Below, in pieces: positions 1-10,303 of a stretch of DNA of 33,948 nucleotides; position 1 is the first letter of the stretch, and each line of letters begins with the position of its first letter. Source of the stretch: Mesostigma viride. Its lineage: Eukaryota > Streptophyta > Mesostigmatophyceae > Mesostigmatales > Mesostigmataceae. The notes under the pieces were generated by a model. That model did not search any database. It was not told where the DNA came from and saw only the letters and a list, made by a program, of their open reading frames with translations. The stretch is taken from positions 1 to 33,948 of the forward strand of contig RPFO01002207.1 in assembly GCA_009746045.1 (NCBI GenBank), given 5' to 3'. A program made the position numbers and the translations under genes.

Positions 1-334
1 AAGTTCCTCTAGAAGTTGATACACAGGACCAACTCTGACGTAGTAGTAAGACTGATGGTGACTGGATCAATCCGCTATCCGTCACGAAAACTATTCTAAC
101 CACTCTAGCGTCCGCCGCTAGTGGCACGTCGCTGCGACAGGATTTCAGTGAAGGCCCTACGCCCCGCGTGGGTCATCTGTGAAGTCATCACCCCAGGGTG
201 CGAACACAGGTCAACCTCAAAGCCACTGGTAGGGGGACACCTTCTGTCGACCCAGCCGGGACAGCTCCACCCACGACCCTCGGGCCACAGCGACAGGAAC
301 CCAGCAAGGTACTGGGGATGGGTGAACATGAGCG
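1..334. other. No supported gene; probable distal part of element B
   Basis: I see no convincing coding region, LTR terminus or RNA gene here. Short open frames on both strands have no recognisable composition or motif. The 3' LTR of element B would be expected here or further left. A left end matching the 5' LTR start (minus strand TGTTACGGCCCTGCCC) is not present, so the LTR probably lies outside the window. Confidence 0.5.
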
Positions 335-2574
335 TCAACGCCGACCGATCCACCACCCCACACGGTGCTCGCGAACAAAGTGCACCCCCATCAGGAAAAC
401 CTCCATACGCACGTGATCATCGTTGATCGACACCGTCCGGGCCCCTACAATATCGGGCGCCACCAGATTAAGAAAGGCACTCCCCTCCGCTGGAGCCACC
501 TTGGGAGGCGTCACCACGTGCTTCACCCCATCGACCTGATAGCGCCAATCCCACCAGTCTTCGGACCCGAATCGCACAACATGCCCCACCGCAGCGGGGA
601 AACGAGGGTCGTCGGGTTGCGGCAGGGGCAGGGGAACTGGGGCAGAAAGGTGATCTCTACCTGTTCCCAGTAAGCCCCGCGATCCACAGCGAACCAAGGA
701 CCCGCGAAACACCAGAGGAGCAGGTAGGTGCGTACCCGGGGGAACCTGAAAAGCCGGAGGCCCTCGAATGTCACACAGAGCTTCTCCGTGCGCGGTCCTG
801 GCCCACCATGTCGCACCACTCGCCCGGTACCGGCCGTATGAAGTCCCCAATGACCACTCCTCGTGAGATGACCCAGGAGCTCTGGAGCCGCATCATAGCC
901 CACTGAGGTGGCAGCAGAATGATCGCCTTGACGACCGTGCTGGACCATCAGGCGCTGTATCAGGTCCTGTCCTGATTGTACCGCAGCTACGAGCGCTTCC
1001 AAGCATCACGGGCTCCGCTGGTACCAGAATGCCCGTTCCGCTGGGATCCTCGCGGCCCGAGGTCGCGTCGCTGCCAGGGTGTAGGCACGGTTCCTCCGCG
1101 GAAGAGTGCGAGGTCGACCCGACGAAGTGGGACGGATGTGTCCCTCCGCAGGACGTGGCATTGATGAGCCGGCTGGTGCAGGCCGGGGACGTGGATCCAG
1201 GGAGACCAAAAGGTAGGCTCCGGTGGTTCCAAGGAGACAAGGAAGGTAGGCTCCTCTGGCCCGCATCCGTCGGAGGATCTAAGGGGGCCACAACCGGGGG
1301 CTCGCCCCCGGCCGGCTGTTCTGTCCTAGCCGGAGCAGCTCCCGTCGTATCCGACCGCGGTCGCCGAGACTCTCGCTCCAATTCCACCGCCGACCCCCAC
1401 GTGCGCTCCCAGTGCCGATCCGCCGGGCGACGAGGTGGTGGTGAAGCTCGGCGAGCAGGGCGTACCTCCGTTCCCGAGTCCGAACGGGAACGCGAGCGCG
1501 ATGACGGTGAGGGCGAGCGCCGACGTGCAGGCCGGTCTGGAGCACGCCGAGCCTCTGGTTGGCTGCCTCCGCCCCAACCCGTGGGCCGCGGGCGAGACCC
1601 TCGCCCAGAGGGGCGCCCCCAGCCCATCGCCGGCGGTGGCGCCTCGAAACGCGTCACAGGACGATGTCCTGCGCCGCCCTCCAAGGAGCCCCCAGAAGGT
1701 GGATCCCTTGAAGGGGGACGAGGAAGAGGACGGGGAGGGTAGTCATCAGAGTCGGAGTCATCACCCTCGCTCCCATCATCCTGGTCCTCGTCGTCCATCG
1801 CCACATGCGATCCAGGGCCTGCGCAACGAGTACTGACCCGCGCGCATACACTTCTCGCCCCGCAACGCCCCTTCAACGGGAGGTATCGAGGAAAGTAGTT
1901 CTCCAGATGCTTCCGCACCTCGGGTGGAATTAGGAGGAGCAACAGCCGTGGAAAAGACCGCATCCAACGTGTTCATGCACGCATGACACAGGCACTCCCG
2001 CTCATGGGTTTCCCAGTCGATACCGACCACCACGCCGTCGCGCTCGGCGGTGCGGGTCTCGATCTTGAACCCCACATTTCTCGCACGAACCATCGAAAAT
2101 CCTCCAGCTTAGCGGGGCCGACCCGCGCCAGAATGGAATCGGCGCGGAGATCTGACGGCATCTGGTTACGGCGCCGACGACGCCGCTCCACCAAGTCACC
2201 CGCCCGACCATAATCGCGCACGAACACCGGGGGTTGAATGTCTCCTCATTCAGCTCCTTCACTATCTGCAGCGCGCGCGCGTCCGGAGCTTCGGGTCTGG
2301 ACGACGTCTCGTGCCGGCCACCACCGCCCGAGCCCCCGGCCCTTGAAACGCCCCTTCGGACTGCAGGCTCTCCGCGAGCTGTCTGCATCCTGTCAACCTG
2401 TTCTGGTAGAGGGGCCTCCGGGTAATCTGTCGTGTCCATATCCACCAGATCTTCCTCACTCGAATCCCCGTCTACTACCCGGATCCCTGCCTCTACGGCC
2501 TCCGCGGCGCTGGCAGAAGTCTGGACTCGGGAAGCGCCTCCGCGGCGTCCCCCTGCACGGCCCACACACCACAA
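335..2574 (-). pseudogene. Unassigned broken coding region downstream of the chromodomain
   Basis: Open minus-strand segments follow one another in shifted frames: about 2574-2200, 2227-1973, 2093-1776, 1963-893, 1002-523 and 850-335. The first part has a charged helical stretch (QIVKELNEETFNP, then a run of arginines RRRRRR). A middle part contains a small cysteine cluster (ECLCHACMN). Then come an acidic Asp/Ser run and a long Pro/Arg/Ser-rich stretch, and the last part has a Trp-rich segment (EDWWDWRYQVDG). I recognise no family. Position and strand fit an extra 3' ORF of chromovirus B, since no LTR separates it from the chromodomain. A captured host fragment or a different decayed element is also possible. 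Confidence 0.45.
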
Positions 2575-2655
2575 GCCAAGGCATTAGTCGGCGTGTACCT
2601 GATACCCGGTTCACACCTCACTCTCACCCTACACCGTACGCCGTTATACCGCCTA

Positions 2656-2880
2656 TTAATGCAACTGGTGTGTCTTCTTGTATGCTTCCAGTAAGCGGGC
2701 GCAACCCGCTAACTCAGTAGGGGTGCGCCAGGAGTCCTCCGACTCATGCTGCGCGAATCGCCATCGCACACGGTATTGTCGCTGGGTCCCCCGACCTCGT
2801 TTGACATCTCGGTGTCCCACGATCGCAGCCACCTCATCCTCCTGTTCCCCTGTGTCCGGATTGAACTCCAACGGGGCCGG
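2656..2880 (-). pseudogene. Chromodomain at the integrase C-terminus (element B)
   Basis: The segment shows a typical chromodomain: an N-terminal EVAAIVGHRDVKRG strand with basic turn, the core YRVRWR, then DSWRTPTEL and a C-terminal helix ending LLEAYKK. In chromoviruses this module follows the integrase GPY/F region and directs insertion toward particular chromatin by reading histone modifications. The usual aromatic cage looks only partly kept: the YRVRW Trp and the DSW Trp are visible, and the N-terminal cage residue is uncertain. It lies in a different frame from the preceding GPY/F segment, so a frame break at about 2880 separates it from integrase. It stops at 2656 close to the 335-2574 region. 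Confidence 0.8.
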
Positions 2881-4159
2881 GGGTTGACCCTACCCTGAAT
2901 GGTGTTCTGGTGGTACAACTTGAGCTGGTCACGATGGAAACGGTTGGACGTGAGGTTCCATGACACCGGGACGTCCACCTGGAACATGACGTCATCAAAC
3001 TTGGTGAGAACCTTGTAGGGGCCCAGGAACATGGGACGAAGCTTAGTCTTCAGCTCCTTCTCCACCTTGTGTGAGAATCGTCCGATCTGTGGGCCCTCCA
3101 CCAGGACCCAATCGCCCACTTCAATGGACGGCGCCCGGTTATCCCGCTTGCCGGCCGTCCTCTCCAGATACCGCTCGGTCGCGGCACGGTAGCCCTGGAC
3201 TGCACTGTTATGAGCCTGGTGCATCCGCTGCAGCAAGCGATCAACCCCCTGGCGTGTGTCCAGCTTGACCTGATCCTCTCCCCGTTCGGGGCTCATAAGC
3301 AGGTCGGGAGGCGTGAGAGGGTGCCTGCCAGAGTTGAGGAAAAAGGGGTAAATCCGTGGGCGGCCTGGGGAGCATTGTTCAGGGAGAACTCCACCAAGCC
3401 CAGAAGCTCCTCCCAATTGCTGCCCACCGCGTCGGTGTAGTGTCGCATGGTCTCCTGCACTGTGCGGTTCAACCGCTCCACCAGATGTGACGACGAACTG
3501 TGGTATGCCGTGCCCAGCGACACCTTGGTGCCCAGCCGTTCGAAGAACTCCTGCCAGAATTTGGCCGTGAAGAGCTTGTCGCGGTCGGAGATGAACTGTC
3601 GGCTGAGCCCATGGAACCGGAACACGTGCGTCAGGTATATCTTGGCGCACTCCTCTGCAGTGAGGTCGGCCGGACACGGGGCCAGGTGACACATGCGCGT
3701 CAGGCGGTCCACGAACACCAGAACCATGCTGTTGCCGCTCTTCGCCTTCTTGAACGGGCCGATGAAGTCCATCATGATAGAATCCCAAGGACCCATCGGA
3801 TCAGGTAACGTCTTGGGGACGGCTTGCGAGCCCGTGTTCCTGGACTTCATGATCTGGCACGAGGGGCACTGGCGCACATATGTCTCAATATACTCCTTCA
3901 TCCCTGGCCAGTAGAAATGTTTGCGGGCCCGAGGATAGAGACGGTGGCTTCCTTGATGTCCGCCTAGAAGCGAATCGTGGAGCTCGTGAAGCAAGGCGGC
4001 TCTACAAAGCTCCGGGACATACAGCCGCCATTCCTCCGGCTGGATACTCACGAACAGGCGTCCATCCTGGAACTTGCAAGGGTAGGCACCCATCTGCTGG
4101 GGATGCGCCCGGATGGCTTCAAGCGCCGCTTCCTCCGTGACCGTGAAACGACTGATCAT
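2880..4159 (-). pseudogene. Integrase with GPY/F module (element B)
   Basis: This is the enzyme that inserts element cDNA into the genome. An N-terminal HHCC zinc-binding region lies at about 3990-3855 (HELHDSLLGGHQ to CPSC). The DDE core follows, with MDFIGPF near 3770, SDRDKLF near 3585 and VERLNRT near 3475. The segment before the catalytic Glu reads SSSSHLVER where most gypsy integrases have a TDGQTE-type sequence. A frame break lies between about 3420 and 3340. The C-terminal part carries the GPY/F motif (LGPYKV, about 3010-3025) and FHRDQLKLY. Sequence upstream to 4159 is a linker from RNase H. Broken frames make it a pseudogene as read. Confidence 0.88.
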
Positions 4160-5750
4160 CGTCTCCAGGTCCGACGTGACTGTGAACGCGTCCGCGGCCG
4201 GTTCTGGCTCCGCACCGTCTGGTTGACGAATTCGGAGAAGACTGTGGGCGGGCCGATCGGCTGAAGCTGAAAAATTCCCTGGGGCGGCACCACATGGCTA
4301 AGGGGCATGCGCATATGCGATCCCTCCCCCTCCCCGGGGGTATCCACGTCCTCGTGGGCATCGTCTCCTCCAAGAGAGGTGACAAGTCATCACTGGTGGT
4401 GTGTCCCAGATGAAACAGGTGGCGGGCCCGGGGAGACCGTGGCTCCGCGCCGTAGGCGGTCCCCGGGGCGGCCACTGGTACGCAAGTGGTATGAAGCACA
4501 TCCATGTCCTCGTAGAACCAATAGTCCGCCCGTCGCGAAAGGGCGTCTGGCACCACGTTGTCCGCGCCCTTGACGTATTGGATCTTGAATGGCGCAAACT
4601 GTGACAAGTACTCCATCCACCGCGCTTGGCGGGGCGTCAGGTTGGGCTGCACCAGGAGGTGGGTGAGCGGCCGGTGGTCGGTGTGGATCACCAGGCGGTG
4701 GGGGTCGAGATCCCCCTGCTCACTAATGGCCACCGAAAACTGGGCCCCCAGAAGATGATGACGCCACGTGTGGCAGCTGTAGACTACTGCCAGAAGCTCC
4801 TGCTGATGCACTGGGTAATTCCGCTCCGCCGGAATCATTGTGCGTGAGATATACTCGATGGGCTGAAGACCCTTGCCTTGGTCCTGCAAGAGGACACCCC
4901 CGATGGCCACCTTGCTGGCGTCCGTAGCCACGACGAAAGGAAGGGCCGGGTCCGGCAGGATAAGGACTGGTGCTGTGGTGAGGTGGCGCTTAAGCGCCTC
5001 AAAAGCCTGTTGGCACTGCTCAGCCCAGAGGAACGGGGTACCCTTCTTGAGAAGAGCGTTGATCGGAGCGGCGATGGTGGCGAACCGCGGGATGAACCGT
5101 CGGTAGTAAGATGCCAATCCCAGGAAGCTGCGCACCCCCTTCACGTCCGTAGGGACAGGCCATTGCTGGACGGACTCGATCTTCTCTGGGTCGGTCGCGA
5201 TGCCGTCTGCTGACAAGGTATGGCCCAGAAACGGCACGCAGCGGCCGGCGCGCACCTTGGCTTTCCGCGCCGAAAGGTGCTCATCCTCCATGATCTGCAG
5301 CACGGCGTCCACATCCTCTAGGTGCTCCTCGAACGTCTTGGAGTACACCAGGATGTCGTCCAGATACGCCAGCGCGCACGTGCGCTTGTAGGTCCAGGGC
5401 GGGCGCGCCCCCTTCTGCGGGTCCGCCAGGTCCTGGGAGACCTGCGGCAAGTGGGCTGTGCCCATCACCGGACGGAGGATATCATTCATCAGCATCTGGA
5501 AGGACGCCGGCGAATTGCACAGCCCCATTGCAGCCACCCGAAACTGATAGTGACCGAAGGGCGTAGCGAACGCGGTCTTGTGGCAGTCTTCTGGAGCGAT
5601 GCGCAGCTGCCAAAACCCGTCCGCACAGTCGATGACGGTGAAACACGTGGCCCCCTGGACACGGTTGAAGATGTCGTCGATCCGCGGTAGGGATACCGGG
5701 ACTTGACGGTGATGGCGTTCAGCTTCCGGTAATCCGTCACCAGACGCCAC
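4119..5750 (-). pseudogene. Reverse transcriptase core and RNase H (element B)
   Basis: The RT palm and thumb and a Ty3-type RNase H are fused in one 543-codon open segment. Visible RT motifs are FTVIDCADGFWQL (first catalytic Asp), FRVAAMGLCNSPASFQ, and YLDDILVYS (about 5371-5345). Between the fingers/palm segment and YLDD there are roughly 25 extra residues (VMGTAHLPQ to WTYKRT) that ordinary gypsy RTs lack. RNase H begins about 4935 with ATDAS and continues through QQELLAVV and HTDHRPLTHLL. A second insertion of about 15 residues (AISEQGDLDPHRL) lies before HTDH. The last hundred codons, below about 4330, run out of frame into Pro/Ser/Arg-rich sequence; another frame there fits better. Confidence 0.9.
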
Positions 5751-6598
5751 TTGCCTCCTGGCTTGGGAACGAGCAGCACGCCCGCTGAGAAGGGGCTGTT
5801 GCTGGGTTCGATGAGCCCCGCGTCGAGCAGTGAAATGAGGATCTTCTTGAGCTCCACCAGCTCGACTGGGCCCATGCGGTACATGGGAGACACGGTAGGA
5901 CCGGAACCCTCCTGGAGCTGGACACGATGCAACACCGATCGATTGGGAGGGAACTGGGGGGTGCGGTCCGCAAAAAGGGTAGTGCGCTTCTCCAGGACGG
6001 CATTGAACCGCGCCAGCTCATCCGGTGTGAATCCGGCACCGATCTCGTTAAGCAGAGCCTGAGTGCTATCCAGGTCTATGCGATACATCGCGTACTCCTT
6101 GCCCTTCCGAAGCTGGCGCGCCAGCGTCTTGCTGCTCATCAGGATCTGGGACGCTGGTCGAGGCCCGTCCGCCGAGCGCTCGTGTGTAATGTTATGGACC
6201 TCCGCGGCCTGTGCCCTATACTCGCTGTCAGGGCACCAGAATGAACCATCCGGAAACCAAACTACCCGCCGGCGCACACTGATGTCCACATCCTGCTTGT
6301 CCAGCCAGTCCACGCCAATGATGATGTCGGCAGCGCCCAGCGGCGCAATAGTCGCCACCAGGTCCACCGGCGTGCCCTGCAGCACACCCTTAATGTCTGC
6401 TAGGCCCGGCGATTGGTGTCGCCGACCGTCTGAGTAGGTGACATAGACTGCCGTGGTGTGAGGCCGGGGTACCAGGCCCAGCCGACGCACCAGGGCCTCG
6501 TTGATGAAGGACGTGGAGGCGCCGGTGTCGACCAGGAACTTCACGTCCATGATCGTTTTCTCCTTCAAATACGGATCAAGGACGGTGGGAGGGACCAA
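5489..6598 (-). pseudogene. Aspartic protease and RT N-terminus (element B)
   Basis: A retropepsin lies at about 6560-6250. It has FLVDTGASTSFI (catalytic Asp near 6530), a flap region, and the second conserved block ADIIIGVDWL (about 6330-6300). It processes the Gag-Pol polyprotein. A linker follows, then RT fingers with GLIEPSNSPFSAGVLLVPK and WRLVTDYRKLNAIT (about 5830-5710). The frame is lost at about 5690, just after SRYP. The rest of RT continues in the frame of the 4119-5750 segment, so one indel separates the two halves. This protease has the canonical DTG triplet and precedes RT, unlike that of elements C and D in this window. Confidence 0.9.
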
Positions 6599-8698
6599 TA
6601 ACCCTCCGCTGAAAAGAAACAGATGCCGCGAATCTCCTGAGATGCACGCGCCGCCGGTTGGGAGGGCGCGTCTGCGGCCACGTTATTAACATCTACCTCT
6701 ACTCTAGTTGACTCCGCGTCTGGGCTACCATCTGATTTTTCTATCCTATCCCCTACCCCGGGACCCAAGCCCATGGGCAGGGCTACTACTCCCGAGGAGC
6801 GGTGGGACGGGAGGCCGCCTCGCCCGACCACCCGCCCTCTTCCCCCCCTCCTCCTCTTCGTCAGCCCCCCCTCCTCATCGTCGTACTCGTAGCCAGCCAC
6901 TGCCTGCGTTTGGCCTGAAGAGGAGGACTGTCGCCGCGCCTCCATCTCGTTGACCGCACGCAACACACCCTTGGTAGAGCTGGTCGCGGGTGGTCGCGGC
7001 TGCTGGTACTGCGTCGGGGCCTGTCTGGCGTGCTGCAGGCGAGCCGCACGCTCACCCGCGTTGCGGGGTCGATCCCGAGGACCGGAGGAGTCGGGGCGGC
7101 TGCCGAAGGCCGGGCCGGAGAAACGAACACTGGGTGTCCCTCTCCTGTCCCACGACTGGCGTTCTTGCCCCGGAGCTTGGGGCAGTCGCGCTTGAGGTGC
7201 CCCACCTCGCTGCACATGAAACAGCGCGCCTTGCTAGCGTCGATCGCGTTGACGCCAGGATCAGTGTAGCCCTCGTCAGGGTCGTCGAGGTACTCGTCCT
7301 CCTCCTCGCCGGCGAAATCAGTGGAGTACATCTGGTTCACCCGTCGCGGGGGAGTAGGTCTGAAGAAACGGCGCACTGATGGGGCACGCCCGCGAGCCAC
7401 TACGTCGGCCACCTGTAGGAGATACCTCTGGATATTCAAGATGTCCCACTCTTCCCAAGGGACATCAGCATAGTGCTTGAATACCTCATCCTGCAGCTCA
7501 GGACAGAGTGCCTCGATGAACCTGCTCTTGTACTCGTACCAGGTCATGTCAGCCAGGTAGGCGGCGCTGGACTCGAACTTAGACAGAAACTCGCGATATG
7601 GGGTGGTCCCCTGGCGCAGCTTGCTGAAGGCCATCCGCTCGTGGAGTGTAGCATCTGGGGGCACCAGCTTGCGACGCACGCGGTCCATCAGTTCCGCCAA
7701 GGTTTGCGGGTATGACTGGGACGCGATGCTCTCACAGTTCAAGATGCTTATCACCGAGGGGTCCATACAGGAGTTAATCACCAGATCAATCAGATCACTG
7801 GTGGCCAGCTGCCAGTTGTGATGATTGCGCCAGATGGTATACTGTCGTCGCCACATGCGTCCCCATTCCTCTACCTCGCGCGGTTTCATGTCCGCGTGCA
7901 GCTTGGGTACATTCTTGAAATTGGGCATCGGTGGGGCCTTTACTGCGGCGGTGACAGGCCCACCGACGTCTACGTGGGGGATATCGCCGAAGTCGGGGGG
8001 CTGCGACCGGGGGAGAGGGCTGGATCTGGGCGGCGTACCATGAGTCCGCCGCACCTGGACGGACGAGGGGTGTTCGTATCCCGGGTCATCCAATGCCACC
8101 CTGCTGAAACTGAAGTTGCCAGCAGGCGCAGGCGAGGGGACCGCGCTTTGGTCAAGCACCCGTGGACGCTGCGGTTGAGAAGCCGGGCGCTGGACTGGCG
8201 TGTGAGTCTCCTCGTCTCTGGTGGTGACACTGCTCCTGGTCTCCCCTGGGCTGGTCCGAGGTCTATGAGTACCAACAGGCGGGCCCTGCGTGACAGTTCC
8301 CTCGTCCGTCTCGTTAGTTCCTTCCAGGTCATCGAACTCGCCATCTGCCCCTGGGGCCTCCCCTTCCTCGTCCGAATACCATAACGCCGTGGGTAACAGG
8401 GACGTGCTGCCGAAGGACACCTGCGTCTGCCCCGGTGCGGGGGACCCGGTGGAGGTCCCTGGGGCCGCCCCCGACCTGCCCAAGGATGCGTTGGTCGCCC
8501 GGTGACTGGCTGCTGCTGGCGGTAGTGCAGGGTATCTCCATTCTCGTCTCCCGCTGCTCTGGATCCGGTGGTAGCCATTGTGGTCTCGTCTGGGGTTGTT
8601 GCTGCTGCGTCCGGGGTTGCTGCTGTTGCCATTGCTGCTGTGGTGACCGTTGCTGCTGCTGATGCTGCTGCTGCTGTTGCTGCTGCTGCGGTTGCTGC

Positions 8699-8730
<32 letters not shown>

Positions 8731-9087
8731 TTGCTGCTGCTGCTGTTGCTGCTGCTGCTGTTGCTGCTGCTGCCGTTGCTGCTGCTGCGAGTACTCTTGG
8801 AGTCTCTCTCGGTCGTTCCTGTCATCTCCCTGCCTGGGTAAGGCGTCTATATTGTCCCCATCCGCTGGGAACCTAGGGTTCTGATCTCTGGATCGTGGGG
8901 AGCCTTCCGCAGGTCTCTCCATGACCTCACCTGTATCTGTCCCTGCTTGGACGTGCAGTGGTACCTCTATACCCTCTGTACCGTGCTCGTGGTTGTCTAC
9001 CGGTTCTATCTCTGTATTCTCTAGATCTCGTTCTCTAATCTCTTCCTCTGTATCTCTGGCGTTCCTTGTTTGGGACCGTGTGGGCAT
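6565..9087 (-). pseudogene. Gag with CCHC zinc knuckle (element B)
   Basis: The start is taken at the ATG at 9087, opening MPTRSQTRNARDTEEE. An acidic/polar N-terminus runs into a CAG-repeat-encoded polyglutamine tract. The frame then shifts, within or beside that repeat, to the 6861-8825 segment, which holds the Gag core (EVEEWGRMWRRQY, then LRQGTTPYREFLSKF, about 7880-7440) and one knuckle, CFMCSEVGHLKRDC (about 7225-7182). A second shift just after the knuckle moves to the 6565-7215 frame, a Ser/Gln/Arg-rich linker leading to protease. Gag packages element RNA and forms the capsid-like particle. The repeat makes the N-terminal frame assignment uncertain. Confidence 0.85.
8598..8791. repeat. 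CAG/CTG trinucleotide tract inside gag
   Basis: On the plus strand this is a long run of TTGCTGCTGCTG-type triplets; on the minus strand it is CAG/CAA. It encodes polyglutamine in one frame and a Ser/Asn-rich run in another. The reading frame of gag changes here, as expected if unit slippage or an interruption shifted phase. Confidence 0.9.
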
Positions 9088-9219
9088 GGTGCTCGTACCG
9101 GTATCTTACACTGCAGGCAACACCTCCCCAGGAAGGAAGAGAGAGAAAGAGAGAGAGCAACCACGTGCTATAGAGCTATAACTATAGAACCTAATACTAC
9201 TCCCTAGTACTGGTCTCCT

Positions 9220-9558
9220 CTACTGCTTGCTAGGGCCAATGGTCAGCTGAGAGAAAGTCACTGTAACTGCTGTCCCCTCCCCCTGACTGCTGAGTGTGGG
9301 TGGCTTGGAGCATTCACGTGTGGTGTGCATCCCCTCAGGCAATGGCATGTGTTCCCTAACAAACCTATCTGCATCTGTAATGTTATCAAACCCTTTCCAC
9401 TTAGCACTAGAGCCTTGGGACAATATCTTATCTTTAATATGCTCCTCACACGTCTTCCAGCTGTAGAATATAGCAGGCCTACCCTTATCCCCGTCGTGAG
9501 CTACTGCGTAGTAAGGAAATCCAGACTGTCCACCCTTGTTTATTTTACGTCGTGGCAT
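9220..9558 (-). CDS. Small ORF with RNase H1 N-terminal (hybrid-binding) domain
   Basis: The ORF has 112 codons in the leader between the 5' LTR and gag of element B. The N-terminus is basic (MPRRKINKGG). Next comes a block that fits the small domain shared by eukaryotic RNase H1 N-termini and caulimovirus viroplasmin: FPYYAVAHDGDKG, then FYSWKTCEEHI, then KWKGFDNITDADRFV. In that family the pattern YYAV-x-G, a Ser/Trp/Cys segment, a central FxxF-like block and a final aromatic or hydrophobic residue bind RNA/DNA hybrids or dsRNA. No catalytic RNase H follows. The tail (LPEGMHTTRECSK onward) is unassigned. It sits on the element's coding strand and its frame is open throughout, so it may be an accessory protein. 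Homology is judged by eye only. Confidence 0.65.
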   Translation of the reverse strand: MPRRKINKGGQSGFPYYAVAHDGDKGRPAIFYSWKTCEEHIKDKILSQGSSAKWKGFDNITDADRFVREHMPLPEGMHTTRECSKPPTLSSQGEGTAVTVTFSQLTIGPSKQ

Positions 9559-9991
9559 GTTACATCATAGTCTGGCAGCGGCTTGCAAGCAAGAGAGAAA
9601 GGGGAAACCCAGGCTACCTCTAATGCAGTGACCTTAAACAAACGAGGAGAGGGAGCACGGAGTATATCACAGCACACGCCCGAGCCTTCCGCAGGAACGG
9701 GCTATACGCACACACGGAGGTAAACACCGTCAACACAGTCGGCAACAGCCAGACGGTATCCACCCCCACGACCCCTTGCAGGTCAAACAACGAATGTCCG
9801 TCTCCGCGACGTCCATGGGCACCAACAACATTTACAACCTATAGAGGCACAACATATAACATAAACCCCCTGCGCGCGCGTTCCCGGATAGAGAGCAAGC
9901 TCGCCAGCTAGCCTTCAGCAGGCATAGCTTTGTAAAGAAAGAATTCTAACTAGGGGACGTACCATCTTCGATGACGTTAATCCCTCCTGAA

Positions 9992-10194
9992 CTGGCCGCC
10001 ACCCGGTGTCGTTGAAGGCAAGCCCTGGCCGCCACTAGGTGTCGTTGAAAACAGGAGGCTGAACGCTATAGTTGACAGCACCTCACCACAGGACTATTGC
10101 TAGCCCCGCCGAGTATCCCAGACTGGCCGCTTGCTGCTAGGTCGTCGTTGAATCCCTTTACGGGCTGGCCGCCGGCCTGACAGCAATCGTTGAA
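9992..10194. repeat. Four-copy interspersed leader repeat CTGGCCGC...CGTTGAA
   Basis: CTGGCCGCC followed 10 or more bases later by TCGTTGAA occurs at 9992-10016, 10025-10049, 10123-10152 and 10165-10194. The first two copies are nearly identical; the last two vary in the middle. The spacing is irregular, so this is not a simple tandem array. Confidence 0.75.
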
Positions 10195-10289
10195 TTCCGG
10201 AACCTCTACCTACGCCAAGCTTCGTCTTGGTATCCTAATTGGCTCACTAACCCTCTCCGCGAGAGTTAGCTAACCTTTCCAGCACATTT

Positions 10290-10302
10290 CCTCCGATAAC
10301 CA
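10290..10302 (-). promoter_or_regulatory. Candidate primer-binding site of element B
   Basis: One base after the LTR's final CA the minus strand reads TGGTTATCGGAGG. It starts with TGG, complementary to a tRNA CCA end, and lies where a primer-binding site should be. It resembles but does not match the initiator-Met site TGGTATCAGAGC, so the primer tRNA is not assigned. Confidence 0.45.
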
Positions 10303-10303
10303 G

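Larger units (their letters stand above)
9559..10303 (-). other. Leader of element B between LTR and small ORF
   Basis: This 745-bp stretch has no convincing coding region. It holds the candidate primer-binding site next to the LTR and four spaced repeats (9992-10194). It would be the 5' untranslated region and packaging region of the element RNA. Confidence 0.55.

Noticed and set aside
1029-1836. Plus-strand ORFs of 237 and 133 codons
   Set aside because: Arg/Pro/Gly-rich shadows of the minus-strand low-complexity coding region; no motif or start context supports them.
8568-8876. Plus-strand ORFs of alanine or leucine repeats
   Set aside because: They are the antisense reading of the CAG/CTG tract inside gag of element B; no other coding evidence.
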